This document shows, piece after piece, positions 1 to 6,470 of a DNA stretch of 6,742 nucleotides (positions within the stretch are counted from its first letter, which is position 1; each line of letters begins with the position of its first letter). The translations under genes were made by a program, and so were the position numbers. The DNA lies in the NCBI GenBank assembly GCA_003154025.1, contig PMCE01000174.1:27169-33910 (forward strand), written 5' to 3'. The notes beneath the pieces were generated by a model, which saw nothing but the letters and a program-made list of their open reading frames with translations, made no database searches and was not told where the DNA came from. The DNA is from Syntrophaceae bacterium (lineage in GTDB: Bacteria; Desulfobacterota; SM23-61).

Positions 1-548
1 TCCAATCCGCAGAAATGCCCCGGAAGGATGCGGACCTCCCCGAAAATCTGAGAGCCCTGAGGCGCAAGACTCACGGGACGATCAAACGGGTGACGGAGGA
101 TGTGGAGAACCGCTTCCACTTCAACACGGCCATCAGCGCGGTCATGGAGTTGGTGAATTCGCTCTACCCGATGGAAGAGAAGAAGAAGGACCTGGATCCT
201 CGGGGGGCGGCGGTGATGCGGGAAGCGGTGGAGGCCGTGGTCATCCTCCTTTCGCCCTTCGTTCCTCATGTCTGCGAGGAACTCTGGCAGGTCCTGGGGC
301 ACCGGGACAGCGTGACCAAGGTCTCCTGGCTGACCTACGACGAGCAAGCGCTCCGGGACGAGGAGGTTTTGATGGTCATCCAGGTGAACGGAAAACTACG
401 CAGCCGGATCACCGTAGGGGTCCATGCTTCGGAGGCGGAGGTGAAACAGGCGGTTTTGGCCAACGAGCGGGTCCAGGAGATTTTGCAGGGTCAGAGCATT
501 AAGAAATTCGTGCTGGTTCCCAAGAAGCTGGTCAACCTGGTGATCTGA
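1..548 (+). CDS. leuS: Leucyl-tRNA synthetase, C-terminal fragment
   Basis: This is the 3' end of a class I aminoacyl-tRNA synthetase that charges tRNA-Leu in the cytoplasm. The frame is open from base 3 through the left edge, so the gene starts outside the window and the internal ATG at 15 is not its start. The visible 181 residues cover the helical anticodon-binding domain, including RFHFNTAISAVMELVN (codons at about 111-158) and LSPFVPHVCEELWQ (about 252-293). They also include the small C-terminal LeuRS domain with QVNGKLRSRI (about 381-410) and the terminal KKFVLVPKKLVNLVI before the TGA at 546-548. These blocks are characteristic of bacterial LeuRS, which is usually about 800-870 aa. 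The catalytic HIGH/KMSKS and editing domains are not in view. In proteobacteria leuS is commonly followed directly by lptE and holA; here two extra genes intervene. Confidence 0.96.
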   Translation, partial: QSAEMPRKDADLPENLRALRRKTHGTIKRVTEDVENRFHFNTAISAVMELVNSLYPMEEKKKDLDPRGAAVMREAVEAVVILLSPFVPHVCEELWQVLGHRDSVTKVSWLTYDEQALRDEEVLMVIQVNGKLRSRITVGVHASEAEVKQAVLANERVQEILQGQSIKKFVLVPKKLVNLVI

Positions 549-665
549 CCGGGCGGGGGGAGGGGGAACGGCACAATGACGGGGTAGCCTACCGAGCCGA
601 AAGGGAATCGAATCACCCCCCAAACGATCTCCCAGGTCTTAACCTTGGGGCAAAGGAGAGATCTC
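549..665 (+). other. leuS to lipoprotein intergenic region, no clear terminator or promoter
   Basis: This 117-bp gap opens with a G-rich run (GGGCGGGGGGAGGGGG, 551-566) right after the leuS stop. It has a weak 4-bp hairpin (583-586 with 590-593) and a better one at 631-649: CCCAGGT pairs with ACCTTGGG, giving 7 bp with one bulged T and a CTTA loop. Neither hairpin is followed by a T-run, so no intrinsic terminator is apparent. I also see no convincing -35/-10 pair. Read-through from leuS is therefore plausible, though a promoter of another sigma class cannot be excluded. Confidence 0.5.
652..658 (+). promoter_or_regulatory. Ribosome binding site of the beta-helix lipoprotein gene
   Basis: AAAGGAG lies 7 nt upstream of the ATG at 666. 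It fixes the start there rather than at the in-frame TTG at 645, which lies inside the stem of the preceding hairpin and has no such sequence in front of it. The choice also gives a compact lipoprotein signal peptide starting MDRW. Confidence 0.85.
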
Positions 666-3419
666 ATGGACCGATGGACGGGGATGTTGGCAGGATTCAT
701 GGCTGTGGTTCTTGGACTCGGGGTCGGGGGATGCCTCTACACCCCACAGGCCAAGATCACATCTCCGATCACGATTCCTTTCCGAGGAGAATACCGATTC
801 GACAAATCCCTTCAGGACCATCCCCCCCAAACCGTGGCCGTCTTGCCCTTCCTGAACCGAACGGAACACAAAGAGGCCTTCGACATCGTCCGGAAATCCT
901 TTCAGGGCCATTTCAGCACCCTGAATTATAATTCTGTTCCCCTCTTCAGGGTTGATCATGTCCTCCGTGAGGCGGGGTTGGACACCCCCGAGAAGGTGGC
1001 CCAGACTCCTTCCCCAAAGTTACGGGAGATCCTCCGGGTGGACGCCCTCGTCCGGGGAGAGATAACCCATTACGACCGGATCTATGTCGGAGTTTACTCC
1101 CAGGTCGCGGTAGGAGCGGAAATCCGGATGGTGGAGACCAAGACGGACAAAGAACTCTGGTGGGCCAAGAATGTCTCCCGGAAACACGGCGGGGGAATCG
1201 CGGTGACTCCGGTCGGAGTCATCCTAACGGCCGTGAGCACGGCTATGAACATGCGGGAGATCGAACTGCTGCGCACCTCCGACGACCTTTTCCGGGAGAT
1301 GGTGAAAAGCATTCCTCAGCCTGCCCTCGTCCAGGCCCTGAGACCGCCGGGCATTGCGATCATGGCCCATGACGGTATGAGGCGGACCGACCGGTACGCC
1401 CTGAAGGCGGGAGACGAGCTCAAGGTGGCCATGGAAGGGGATCCCCGGAAGAAGGCTACTTTCCGGATCGGGAATTTCAAGAAAGACCTTCCCCTGCGGG
1501 AAGAAGAGCCGGGGATGTATTCGGGAGCCTACAAGGTTCTTCCCGGGGATTTGGCGGAAGAGGCCCTGATTACAGGAGTGCTGGCGGACGAGCAGGGAAA
1601 TTCCACGGAATGGGCCGACGCTCTGGGACTGGTGACCATCGATACGATTCCTCCGGCGACTCCCGTCGGATTGCGGGCTATCGGACGGGACAAAGCGGTG
1701 GAGTTGAATTGGCCCCAGAGTCCCGACAAAGACCTCGGCCAGTACCGAATCTACCGTAGCAACACTCCCCTCACTGGTTTTCAGGAAGTGGGGAAGGCCG
1801 AGCTGACCACTTTCCGGGATCAGAATCTCACGAATGAAACCCCTTATTTTTATCGCGTGGCGGCCGTGGACCTGGCGGGAAATGAAAGCAAACCGTCCGA
1901 ATCCCTGCGGACGACCCCCGTCACTCCCGGGCCCACGCCGGTCAGAGGATTGATCCAGGGGGAGGTTACCTGGTTTGTCGGGAAAAGCCCCTACATCCTG
2001 GAAGATACGGTGACCGTGGAGTCGCGGGGAACCCTGACCATTGAACCCGGAACGATGATTCGCTCCAAAGGGGCAGGGCTCCTGGTTTCCGGAAAACTGA
2101 CGGCCCGGGGAGGCCAGGGGAGCATGATCACTTTTGAACCATCCACTGCCGAAGGCCAGTGGAAAGGGGTCCTTTTCCAGGGCACCAAGAATGAGGAGAG
2201 CGCCCTGGAATACGTGAAGATCACCGGCGCCCAGGCCGGGATCACCTGCTTATCCTCTTCTCCCCTGATCCTGGGCAATGAACTGTCCAAGAACCGGGTG
2301 GGAATTCGCATCCAGGAATCCTTTTCCAAGCCGCGGATTCAGGGGAATGTGATTTCGGGGAATGGGACGGGACTGGAAATCTCGGAAGGGGCAACTCCGG
2401 TCCTGGAGGAGAACGAGATTCGCGGGAACGAGAAGGACGGGGTCGTGGTACGGGAGGCCAATCCCGTTCTTCTGAAGAATCAGATCCTGAACAACGGAGA
2501 AACGGGGGTACGGGTACTATCTTCTTCGCCCCGGCTGAGTCAGAATAACATCCACGATAACGGGAAATTTGAGGTTTATAACACCCGGGGGAAAGACCTT
2601 CCCGTGGAGGCCAACGAAAACTGGTGGGGGTCCAAAGAGGGCTCCAAACTCGCCGGGCGGATCTACGGAAGGGTTGATTACCAGCGCGTTCTCGATGCTC
2701 CCTTCCCCCAGGGGAAACCCGTCGAGCTTCCCATTTTGGCGGGACTCCTCAAGGGAAATCTGACCCGGGACTCCTTCCTCACCTTGGGCCAAAGCCCTTA
2801 TCTAGTGGATGGGGAGGTCACCATCGATGGGGGAGCGACCCTCTTCATTCAGCCCGGAGTCACGCTACGATTTAACTCGGGGGCCTCGATCGTGGTCAAA
2901 AATGGCGGGATCGATGCCCGGGGAACTCCGGAGGGATGGATCACCTTCACCTCCAGCGACTCCTCTCCCCTCCCGGGAGCCTTCCCGGCGGCCGTCCGTT
3001 TCGAAAAGAGCGGGGCAGTGGCCAGCTACTTCCGGTATTCCATCTTTGAATTTGCGGAGACCGCCCTGGAAATCGCTTCCGGAGCCCCGGAGATCGACCA
3101 CTGCCTGATCGCCCGGAACGTCCAGGCCGGGATCAAGGTGACCCATGAGGGGGCGCCCAAAATCTCCTACAGCACCTTCACCCAGAATACGGGGACGGGA
3201 GCGCTCGTGGTCCTGGGAGCGGCCAGGCCCAGAGTCAACCGGAACAATTTTCTGGAGAATCATTTTTCCATCCAGAGCCACTCGACCATCTACATCGATG
3301 CCCGGGAGAATTGGTGGGGGGCGAGTCCGCCGCCGGAGTCGCATTTCCTGGGGGAGGTCAACCTGAAGCCTTGGCTGGAAAGACCGGAGCCAGAGGCCTT
3401 CGCAGGGAGGAAGCCGTGA
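666..3419 (+). CDS. Outer-membrane lipoprotein: GNA1162-like domain, FnIII domain, two beta-helix modules
   Basis: A 917-aa protein of unknown function. Residues 1-23 form a lipoprotein signal peptide: MDRW, a hydrophobic stretch, then lipobox VGGC with Cys23. The +2 residue is Leu, not Asp, so outer-membrane sorting is expected. Residues about 50-218 resemble the GNA1162/DUF799 lipoprotein family (CsgG/TolB-N-like fold): VAVLPFLNRT at 57-66, DALVRGEI at 126-133, KELWW at 162-166. Residues 228-328 look like a beta-sandwich I cannot name. A fibronectin type III domain spans about 329-418. Two tandem right-handed beta-helix modules follow (about 428-660 and 693-890). Each opens with a G-x-SPY N-cap and a TL-x-I-x-PG strand, and each closes with ENWWG (651-655, 881-885). 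Module 1 has five clear 22-23-residue coils (531-639) and module 2 about three (806-873). No enzymatic motif is recognised, so a scaffold or glycan-binding surface is only inference. The TGA overlaps the next gene's GTG. Confidence 0.85.
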   Translation: MDRWTGMLAGFMAVVLGLGVGGCLYTPQAKITSPITIPFRGEYRFDKSLQDHPPQTVAVLPFLNRTEHKEAFDIVRKSFQGHFSTLNYNSVPLFRVDHVLREAGLDTPEKVAQTPSPKLREILRVDALVRGEITHYDRIYVGVYSQVAVGAEIRMVETKTDKELWWAKNVSRKHGGGIAVTPVGVILTAVSTAMNMREIELLRTSDDLFREMVKSIPQPALVQALRPPGIAIMAHDGMRRTDRYALKAGDELKVAMEGDPRKKATFRIGNFKKDLPLREEEPGMYSGAYKVLPGDLAEEALITGVLADEQGNSTEWADALGLVTIDTIPPATPVGLRAIGRDKAVELNWPQSPDKDLGQYRIYRSNTPLTGFQEVGKAELTTFRDQNLTNETPYFYRVAAVDLAGNESKPSESLRTTPVTPGPTPVRGLIQGEVTWFVGKSPYILEDTVTVESRGTLTIEPGTMIRSKGAGLLVSGKLTARGGQGSMITFEPSTAEGQWKGVLFQGTKNEESALEYVKITGAQAGITCLSSSPLILGNELSKNRVGIRIQESFSKPRIQGNVISGNGTGLEISEGATPVLEENEIRGNEKDGVVVREANPVLLKNQILNNGETGVRVLSSSPRLSQNNIHDNGKFEVYNTRGKDLPVEANENWWGSKEGSKLAGRIYGRVDYQRVLDAPFPQGKPVELPILAGLLKGNLTRDSFLTLGQSPYLVDGEVTIDGGATLFIQPGVTLRFNSGASIVVKNGGIDARGTPEGWITFTSSDSSPLPGAFPAAVRFEKSGAVASYFRYSIFEFAETALEIASGAPEIDHCLIARNVQAGIKVTHEGAPKISYSTFTQNTGTGALVVLGAARPRVNRNNFLENHFSIQSHSTIYIDARENWWGASPPPESHFLGEVNLKPWLERPEPEAFAGRKP
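3404..3410 (+). promoter_or_regulatory. Ribosome binding site of the LPP20-family gene
   Basis: AGGGAGG lies 5 nt before the GTG at 3416, inside the last codons of the lipoprotein gene. It supports GTG 3416 as the start. The frame is open from 3311, but the earlier part yields no export signal, whereas GTG 3416 gives a normal one. Confidence 0.8.
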
Positions 3420-4495
3420 AAGGAATTCAATCCATCGTCCTCGGTTTTTTCATCTTGGCTCTGATTTCCGGGGGGGCTTGGGCAGCATCCGGCGAGGTCA
3501 TCGAAATCGTCGGCAGCGGGGAGATTAACTGGACGAAGGGAATACTCCTGGCCAAAGGGAACGGCGCACCGCCTAAAGAAGCCCGGAACATTGCTCAGGC
3601 GCGCCTGATGACCGAACGGGCCGCCCTGACCGATGCCCGGAGGAATCTATTGGAGGTTCTCAAAGGAGTCCGGGTTGATTCTTCCACCTTGGTGGAAAAT
3701 TTCATGGTCAAGAACGATCAGATCCGGCTCCAGGCAGAAGGCTTCATCCAGGGCTCGGTGGAGGTGCGGAGCCTGCGGAGATACCTTTCCGACGGGGCGA
3801 TCGAGGTGACCGTGGCCGCTGATCTCGCCGGAGATTTCGTCTCTCTCATGATGCTAGCCGCAACCGAGGCCAAACGGGGAGGGGACAGACCTGCCATTCC
3901 GGTACCCGAATCCAAACCGGAGAAAAGAGTTCTTCCGCCGCCGCTTCCTCCGCTGGCTCCAGAGGTCAAGTCCGGCCCTCCGCCGAGCGCACAGCCTGCG
4001 CCCCCTCCGCCGAGTCCGCCGGCAGCGGTCCTCCCCCAGAAAACGCCCGAGCCTTCCCCTCCTTCGGCAATGCCCGTTCCCGGAAAGAAACCGGAACCAC
4101 CGCCCGTGCCGGTCCCAGTCGTGGCGAAACCCCTGCCCAGTCCCGCGGAACTTCCGCCGTTCACGGGGTTGGTCCTTGATGCCCGGAAATTGGGGATGAA
4201 GCCCGCCCTGATCATCCGCGTTCTGGATGAAGGGGGGATGGAACTATACCGCGGGCAGTATGTCCCGCCGGAGAAGGCCGCGCAGAACGGGTTGGCCCTC
4301 TTCTCCCGGGATTTGACCGCCGCTCAGACCAACCCCAGAGTGGGAAAGAACCCTCTGACCCTCAAAGGTTCCAAGCTGGATCGAACAAATCCTGCGGACA
4401 TCGTCCTAGCCCCGGAGAATGCTCAGAAATTGGCTCCCTTTACGCAGAAAGGGACCTTCTTGGAGGATTGCCGGGTGATGATCGTCCTGGATTAA
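3416..4495 (+). CDS. Exported LPP20-family protein with proline-rich linker and conserved C-terminal domain
   Basis: A 359-aa protein starting at GTG, whose start codon overlaps the upstream stop by 4 bases (GTGA). Residues 1-23 are a Sec signal peptide (MKGIQS, hydrophobic core, AWA before A24). There is no lipobox Cys, so a soluble or loosely associated periplasmic protein is predicted. Residues about 28-160 match the LPP20 type (as in H. pylori LPP20 and flagellar FlgP): AKGNGAPP at 46-53, AQARLMTERAALTDARRNLL at 60-79, EGFIQGS at 108-114. Residues 162-248 form a low-complexity linker in which 37 of 87 residues are proline, with interspersed Lys and Glu. Residues 249-359 form a second folded domain (GLVLDARKLGMKPA near its start, CRVMIVLD at the end). 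From memory, this resembles tails of deltaproteobacterial LPP20 proteins. Overlap with the lipoprotein gene implies coupled translation and possibly a shared structure. Function unknown. Confidence 0.85.
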   Translation: MKGIQSIVLGFFILALISGGAWAASGEVIEIVGSGEINWTKGILLAKGNGAPPKEARNIAQARLMTERAALTDARRNLLEVLKGVRVDSSTLVENFMVKNDQIRLQAEGFIQGSVEVRSLRRYLSDGAIEVTVAADLAGDFVSLMMLAATEAKRGGDRPAIPVPESKPEKRVLPPPLPPLAPEVKSGPPPSAQPAPPPPSPPAAVLPQKTPEPSPPSAMPVPGKKPEPPPVPVPVVAKPLPSPAELPPFTGLVLDARKLGMKPALIIRVLDEGGMELYRGQYVPPEKAAQNGLALFSRDLTAAQTNPRVGKNPLTLKGSKLDRTNPADIVLAPENAQKLAPFTQKGTFLEDCRVMIVLD

Positions 4496-4500
4496 GGGGG
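4494..4500 (+). promoter_or_regulatory. Ribosome binding site of lptE
   Basis: AAGGGGG begins within the TAA stop of the previous gene and ends 6 nt before the TTG at 4507. It selects this TTG over the other in-frame TTG at 4468, which would overlap the upstream gene and spoil the lipoprotein signal peptide. Confidence 0.75.
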
Positions 4501-4506
4501 TTCCGT

Positions 4507-5019
4507 TTGAAAAGACTCATCCATCTTACCCTACTTGGGGTCTTTCTTCTTGGCGGGTGTGGTTACCATATGCGGGGAAAAGAAACCAACCTCCCCGGGG
4601 AAATCCATTCCTTGGCCATTCCGATCTTCGGCAACCGGACGGACCTGACCGGGATCGAAACTGATGTCACCCGGGCCCTGGTGGAAAAATTCATCGCTAC
4701 CAGGCGGCTGTCGGTCACCACGCGAGATTCGGCGGATGCTCTCCTGACAGGAACGGTGAGGTATTTCGTTGCCACTCCGGTGGCGGTGACCAGCTCCACC
4801 CAGGTTTCCACGGAGTACCGGGCCACGCTGACCGTGGAGTTTACCTTTCAGGGGGTGAAAGACGGCAAGGTCCTCTACCGGGAGACGATGAACGAATGGC
4901 GGAATTACCCGGTCGTCGCCGATCTGAACACCACGGAGCAAAATAAACGGGATGCGATCCGTGCCATCTCCGTGCTGCTCGCCGAAAGGATTCACGAACT
5001 CATCCTGGGCGGATTTTGA
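4507..5019 (+). CDS. lptE: LPS-assembly lipoprotein LptE
   Basis: A 170-aa lipoprotein of the LptE family (RlpB in older E. coli naming). LptE sits inside the LptD barrel at the outer membrane and helps insert lipopolysaccharide into the outer leaflet. TTG 4507 gives the short signal peptide MKRLIHLTLLGVFLLGGC with lipidated Cys18. The +2 residue is Gly, consistent with outer-membrane sorting. The mature N-terminus GCGYHMRG and then IHSLAIPIFGNRT (33-45) are the family signature. They are followed by TDVTRALVEKF (52-62), LLTGTVRYF (79-87), the beta-rich core YRATLTVEFTF (104-114) and the C-terminal helix. The length is ordinary for the family. The position directly before holA matches the usual leuS-lptE-holA order. 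The gene starts 11 nt after the LPP20-type gene, so it is probably co-transcribed with it. Confidence 0.93.
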   Translation: MKRLIHLTLLGVFLLGGCGYHMRGKETNLPGEIHSLAIPIFGNRTDLTGIETDVTRALVEKFIATRRLSVTTRDSADALLTGTVRYFVATPVAVTSSTQVSTEYRATLTVEFTFQGVKDGKVLYRETMNEWRNYPVVADLNTTEQNKRDAIRAISVLLAERIHELILGGF

Positions 5020-5057
5020 TGGTTCCATTCCCTTCGTTTAAGACGGCCAATCGATGA
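5019..5057 (+). CDS. Candidate 12-codon coupling ORF between lptE and holA
   Basis: An ATG at 5019 shares one base with the lptE stop (TGATG). It opens a frame encoding MVPFPSFKTANR that ends at the TGA 5055-5057, which overlaps the holA ATG by 4 bases (ATGA). A moderate Shine-Dalgarno-like GGGCGGA lies at 5008-5014, just upstream. The peptide itself looks meaningless. The geometry would let ribosomes finishing lptE reinitiate and be carried to holA, which has no Shine-Dalgarno sequence of its own. Both overlaps could be coincidence, since TGATG and ATGA occur often by chance. Confidence 0.25.
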   Translation: MVPFPSFKTANR

Positions 5058-6094
5058 ACGCAACCGATTTTTTCCGCGAGATCCGCAAGGGCCCGTTACT
5101 TCCTCTTTATTACTTCTGGGGTCCGGAGAGGTGGCTGATCGACGAGGCGCTGAAAAGGATCGAAGAACGGGCGCTTTCTCCCGCTACCCGGGACTTCAAC
5201 CGTGAGGTCCTGGATGCCGCCGAGACTCCAGCCGAGTCCCTTCTGGCCAGCCTGCAGTCTTTTCCCGTCCGCTCCCCCCGCAGGCTGGTAATTATTCGGC
5301 AGGCGGACCCGCTCTGGAGGAAGAATCCCCTTCCTTTCGTCGCCTACTTTCAAGATCCGAATCCCCAGACCTGCGCCGTCTTCATTGGGGAGAAGGCGGA
5401 CATGCGGGCCAAATTTTTCCAGGGCTTGGAGAAGAAGGGCGCGGTGGTCCCTTTCTACCCGCCTTTTGAAAAAGACCTGCACCGCTGGATCCAAACCCAG
5501 GCGGAACAACTCGGGTATTCCATCGCCGCCGAGGCTGCCACCCTGCTGGTGGAACGAGTGGGATCCAACCTGCGGGAAATCCGGACGGAGCTTGAGAAGC
5601 TCATCCTGGGGAAGGCCCCCCGAGAGAGGATCGGGGAGCAAGATATTCTCGCCCTCACTGAAGATACCCGCAGCGAGAGCCCCTTCGAACTGCCCCAGGC
5701 CGTGGGGCGAAGGAACGCCCGAGAGGCGATACGGCTCCTCCACAAAAACCTGCAGCAGGGGGAGCCGCCCGTCCTGCTGTTCAGCCTGGTGGTCCGGCAC
5801 CTCCGGTTGATTCAAAGAGCGAAGAATCTACGGGCCGAGGGGCTTTCAAAAAAAGAGGTCGAGGGAAAGGTCCGTATTCACCCCCGCCATGCGGAAGAAT
5901 TCTGGCGGCAGGCGGAAAATTTTTCTCCCTCTCTGCTGGACCGATTGTGGAAGGTTACGCTGAAGGCCGATCAAAGCCTGAAATTGACCCGGGCGGATAA
6001 GGGGCTTGTCCTCGAGGACTACCTCCTGACCCTCCTCGGCGAATCGAGGGGCGCTCGGGAGGCCTCGCGGGACCCATTCGGGAGGAGGGGATAG
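5054..6094 (+). CDS. holA: DNA polymerase III, delta subunit
   Basis: A 346-aa protein, close to the 343 aa of E. coli HolA. It is the delta subunit of the clamp loader, the subunit that opens the beta sliding clamp during replication. The N-terminal motif LYYFWGPERWLIDEALKRI (18-36) matches the family's LYLLxGEExxLI block. Domain I covers about 1-142, the small domain II about 143-210 (LVERVGSNLREIRTELEKL, 165-183) and the helical collar about 211-330. The collar includes FSLVVRHLRLIQRAKNLR (243-260) and KADQSLKLTRADKGLVLEDY (304-323). There is no classic Walker A motif, as expected for delta. The tail (331-346) is Arg/Gly-rich and probably disordered. ATG 5054 is the only reasonable start, because an in-frame TAA sits at 5039-5041. 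No good Shine-Dalgarno sequence precedes it, so coupling to lptE translation is likely. Confidence 0.93.
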   Translation: MNATDFFREIRKGPLLPLYYFWGPERWLIDEALKRIEERALSPATRDFNREVLDAAETPAESLLASLQSFPVRSPRRLVIIRQADPLWRKNPLPFVAYFQDPNPQTCAVFIGEKADMRAKFFQGLEKKGAVVPFYPPFEKDLHRWIQTQAEQLGYSIAAEAATLLVERVGSNLREIRTELEKLILGKAPRERIGEQDILALTEDTRSESPFELPQAVGRRNAREAIRLLHKNLQQGEPPVLLFSLVVRHLRLIQRAKNLRAEGLSKKEVEGKVRIHPRHAEEFWRQAENFSPSLLDRLWKVTLKADQSLKLTRADKGLVLEDYLLTLLGESRGAREASRDPFGRRG

Positions 6095-6106
6095 GGGAGA
6101 ACGGGA

Positions 6107-6379
6107 TCACGCTGGCGAAGAAAGGGAATTTACCTTTTTGACCAGGTCGGAAATTTTTCGGGCAGCGGTCTTCTTGTGGATGACTTTCTTGCCGGCCGCT
6201 TTCTGAAAAGCCGGGATGGCGCTGGCCAAGGCCTTGCGGGCTTCGTCGGAATTCTTGCTTTCCACGGCCTGCAGGACCTTCTTGGCATGGGTCTTCAGCG
6301 TCGTTTTAACCGAGACATTCCGCATTCTTTTCTTTTCACTCTGTCGGGCCCTTTTCAGGGCAGAAGCATGAGTGGCCAA
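6107..6379 (-). CDS. rpsT: 30S ribosomal protein S20
   Basis: A 90-aa basic protein that binds 16S rRNA in the small subunit body. Recognisable blocks are ATHASALKRARQSEKKRMRN near the N-terminus (residues 2-21), VKTTLKTHAKKVLQAV in the middle, and GKKVIHKKTAARKISDLVKK near the C-terminus (the VIHKxxAARKxSxLxK signature). The frame stays open upstream to 6517. The start is nevertheless the TTG at 6379-6377, because it gives the canonical MA(N/T)HxSALKR beginning and has GGAGGA 6 nt upstream. E. coli rpsT also starts with UUG and is under autogenous translational control, so a similar control is possible here but not shown. The gene has its own promoter and converges on holA, with 12 bp between the two stop codons. 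Confidence 0.95.
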   Translation of the reverse strand: MATHASALKRARQSEKKRMRNVSVKTTLKTHAKKVLQAVESKNSDEARKALASAIPAFQKAAGKKVIHKKTAARKISDLVKKVNSLSSPA

Positions 6380-6385
6380 AGCTCT

Positions 6386-6391
6386 TCCTCC
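6386..6391 (-). promoter_or_regulatory. Ribosome binding site of rpsT
   Basis: GGAGGA on the minus strand (TCCTCC on the plus strand) ends 6 nt before the TTG at 6379. It is a near-perfect Shine-Dalgarno sequence at ideal spacing. It decides the start codon in favour of TTG rather than any upstream ATG or GTG in the same open frame. Confidence 0.9.
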
Positions 6392-6412
6392 GGGTAGAGA
6401 ATTTAATATATT

Positions 6413-6441
6413 ATTAAAAAACATAACCGCCGCAAAGTCAA
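6413..6441 (-). promoter_or_regulatory. Sigma70-type promoter of rpsT
   Basis: Reading the minus strand, TTGACT (6441-6436, 5 of 6 to TTGACA) is followed after exactly 17 nt by TTTAAT (6418-6413, 5 of 6 to TATAAT). This would start transcription near 6406 and give a leader of about 26 nt before the rpsT TTG. The surrounding bases are AT-rich, in sharp contrast to the GC-rich genes. No other pair in the region is as good. Confidence 0.8.
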
Positions 6442-6470
6442 GGGCTTTCTTGGTTAAAGTTGCGAGAACA

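Noticed and set aside
645..665. TTG 645 as the start of the lipoprotein gene
   Set aside because: The Shine-Dalgarno sequence AAAGGAG at 652-658 lies downstream of it and is correctly spaced for ATG 666. The extension would add charged residues ahead of the signal peptide.
2865..3344. 159-codon minus-strand open frame opposite the second beta-helix module
   Set aside because: It is a shadow of a well-supported gene whose repeat pattern and caps are clear in the plus-strand frame.
3718..4215. 165-codon minus-strand open frame, Gly/Ser-rich
   Set aside because: It is the complement of the GC-rich proline linker (CCG/CCC codons read as CGG/GGG on the other strand). It has low-complexity composition and no family signal.
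5096..5815. 239-codon minus-strand open frame opposite holA
   Set aside because: holA is unambiguous in the plus frame. The antisense product shows no recognisable motif and arises from high GC content.
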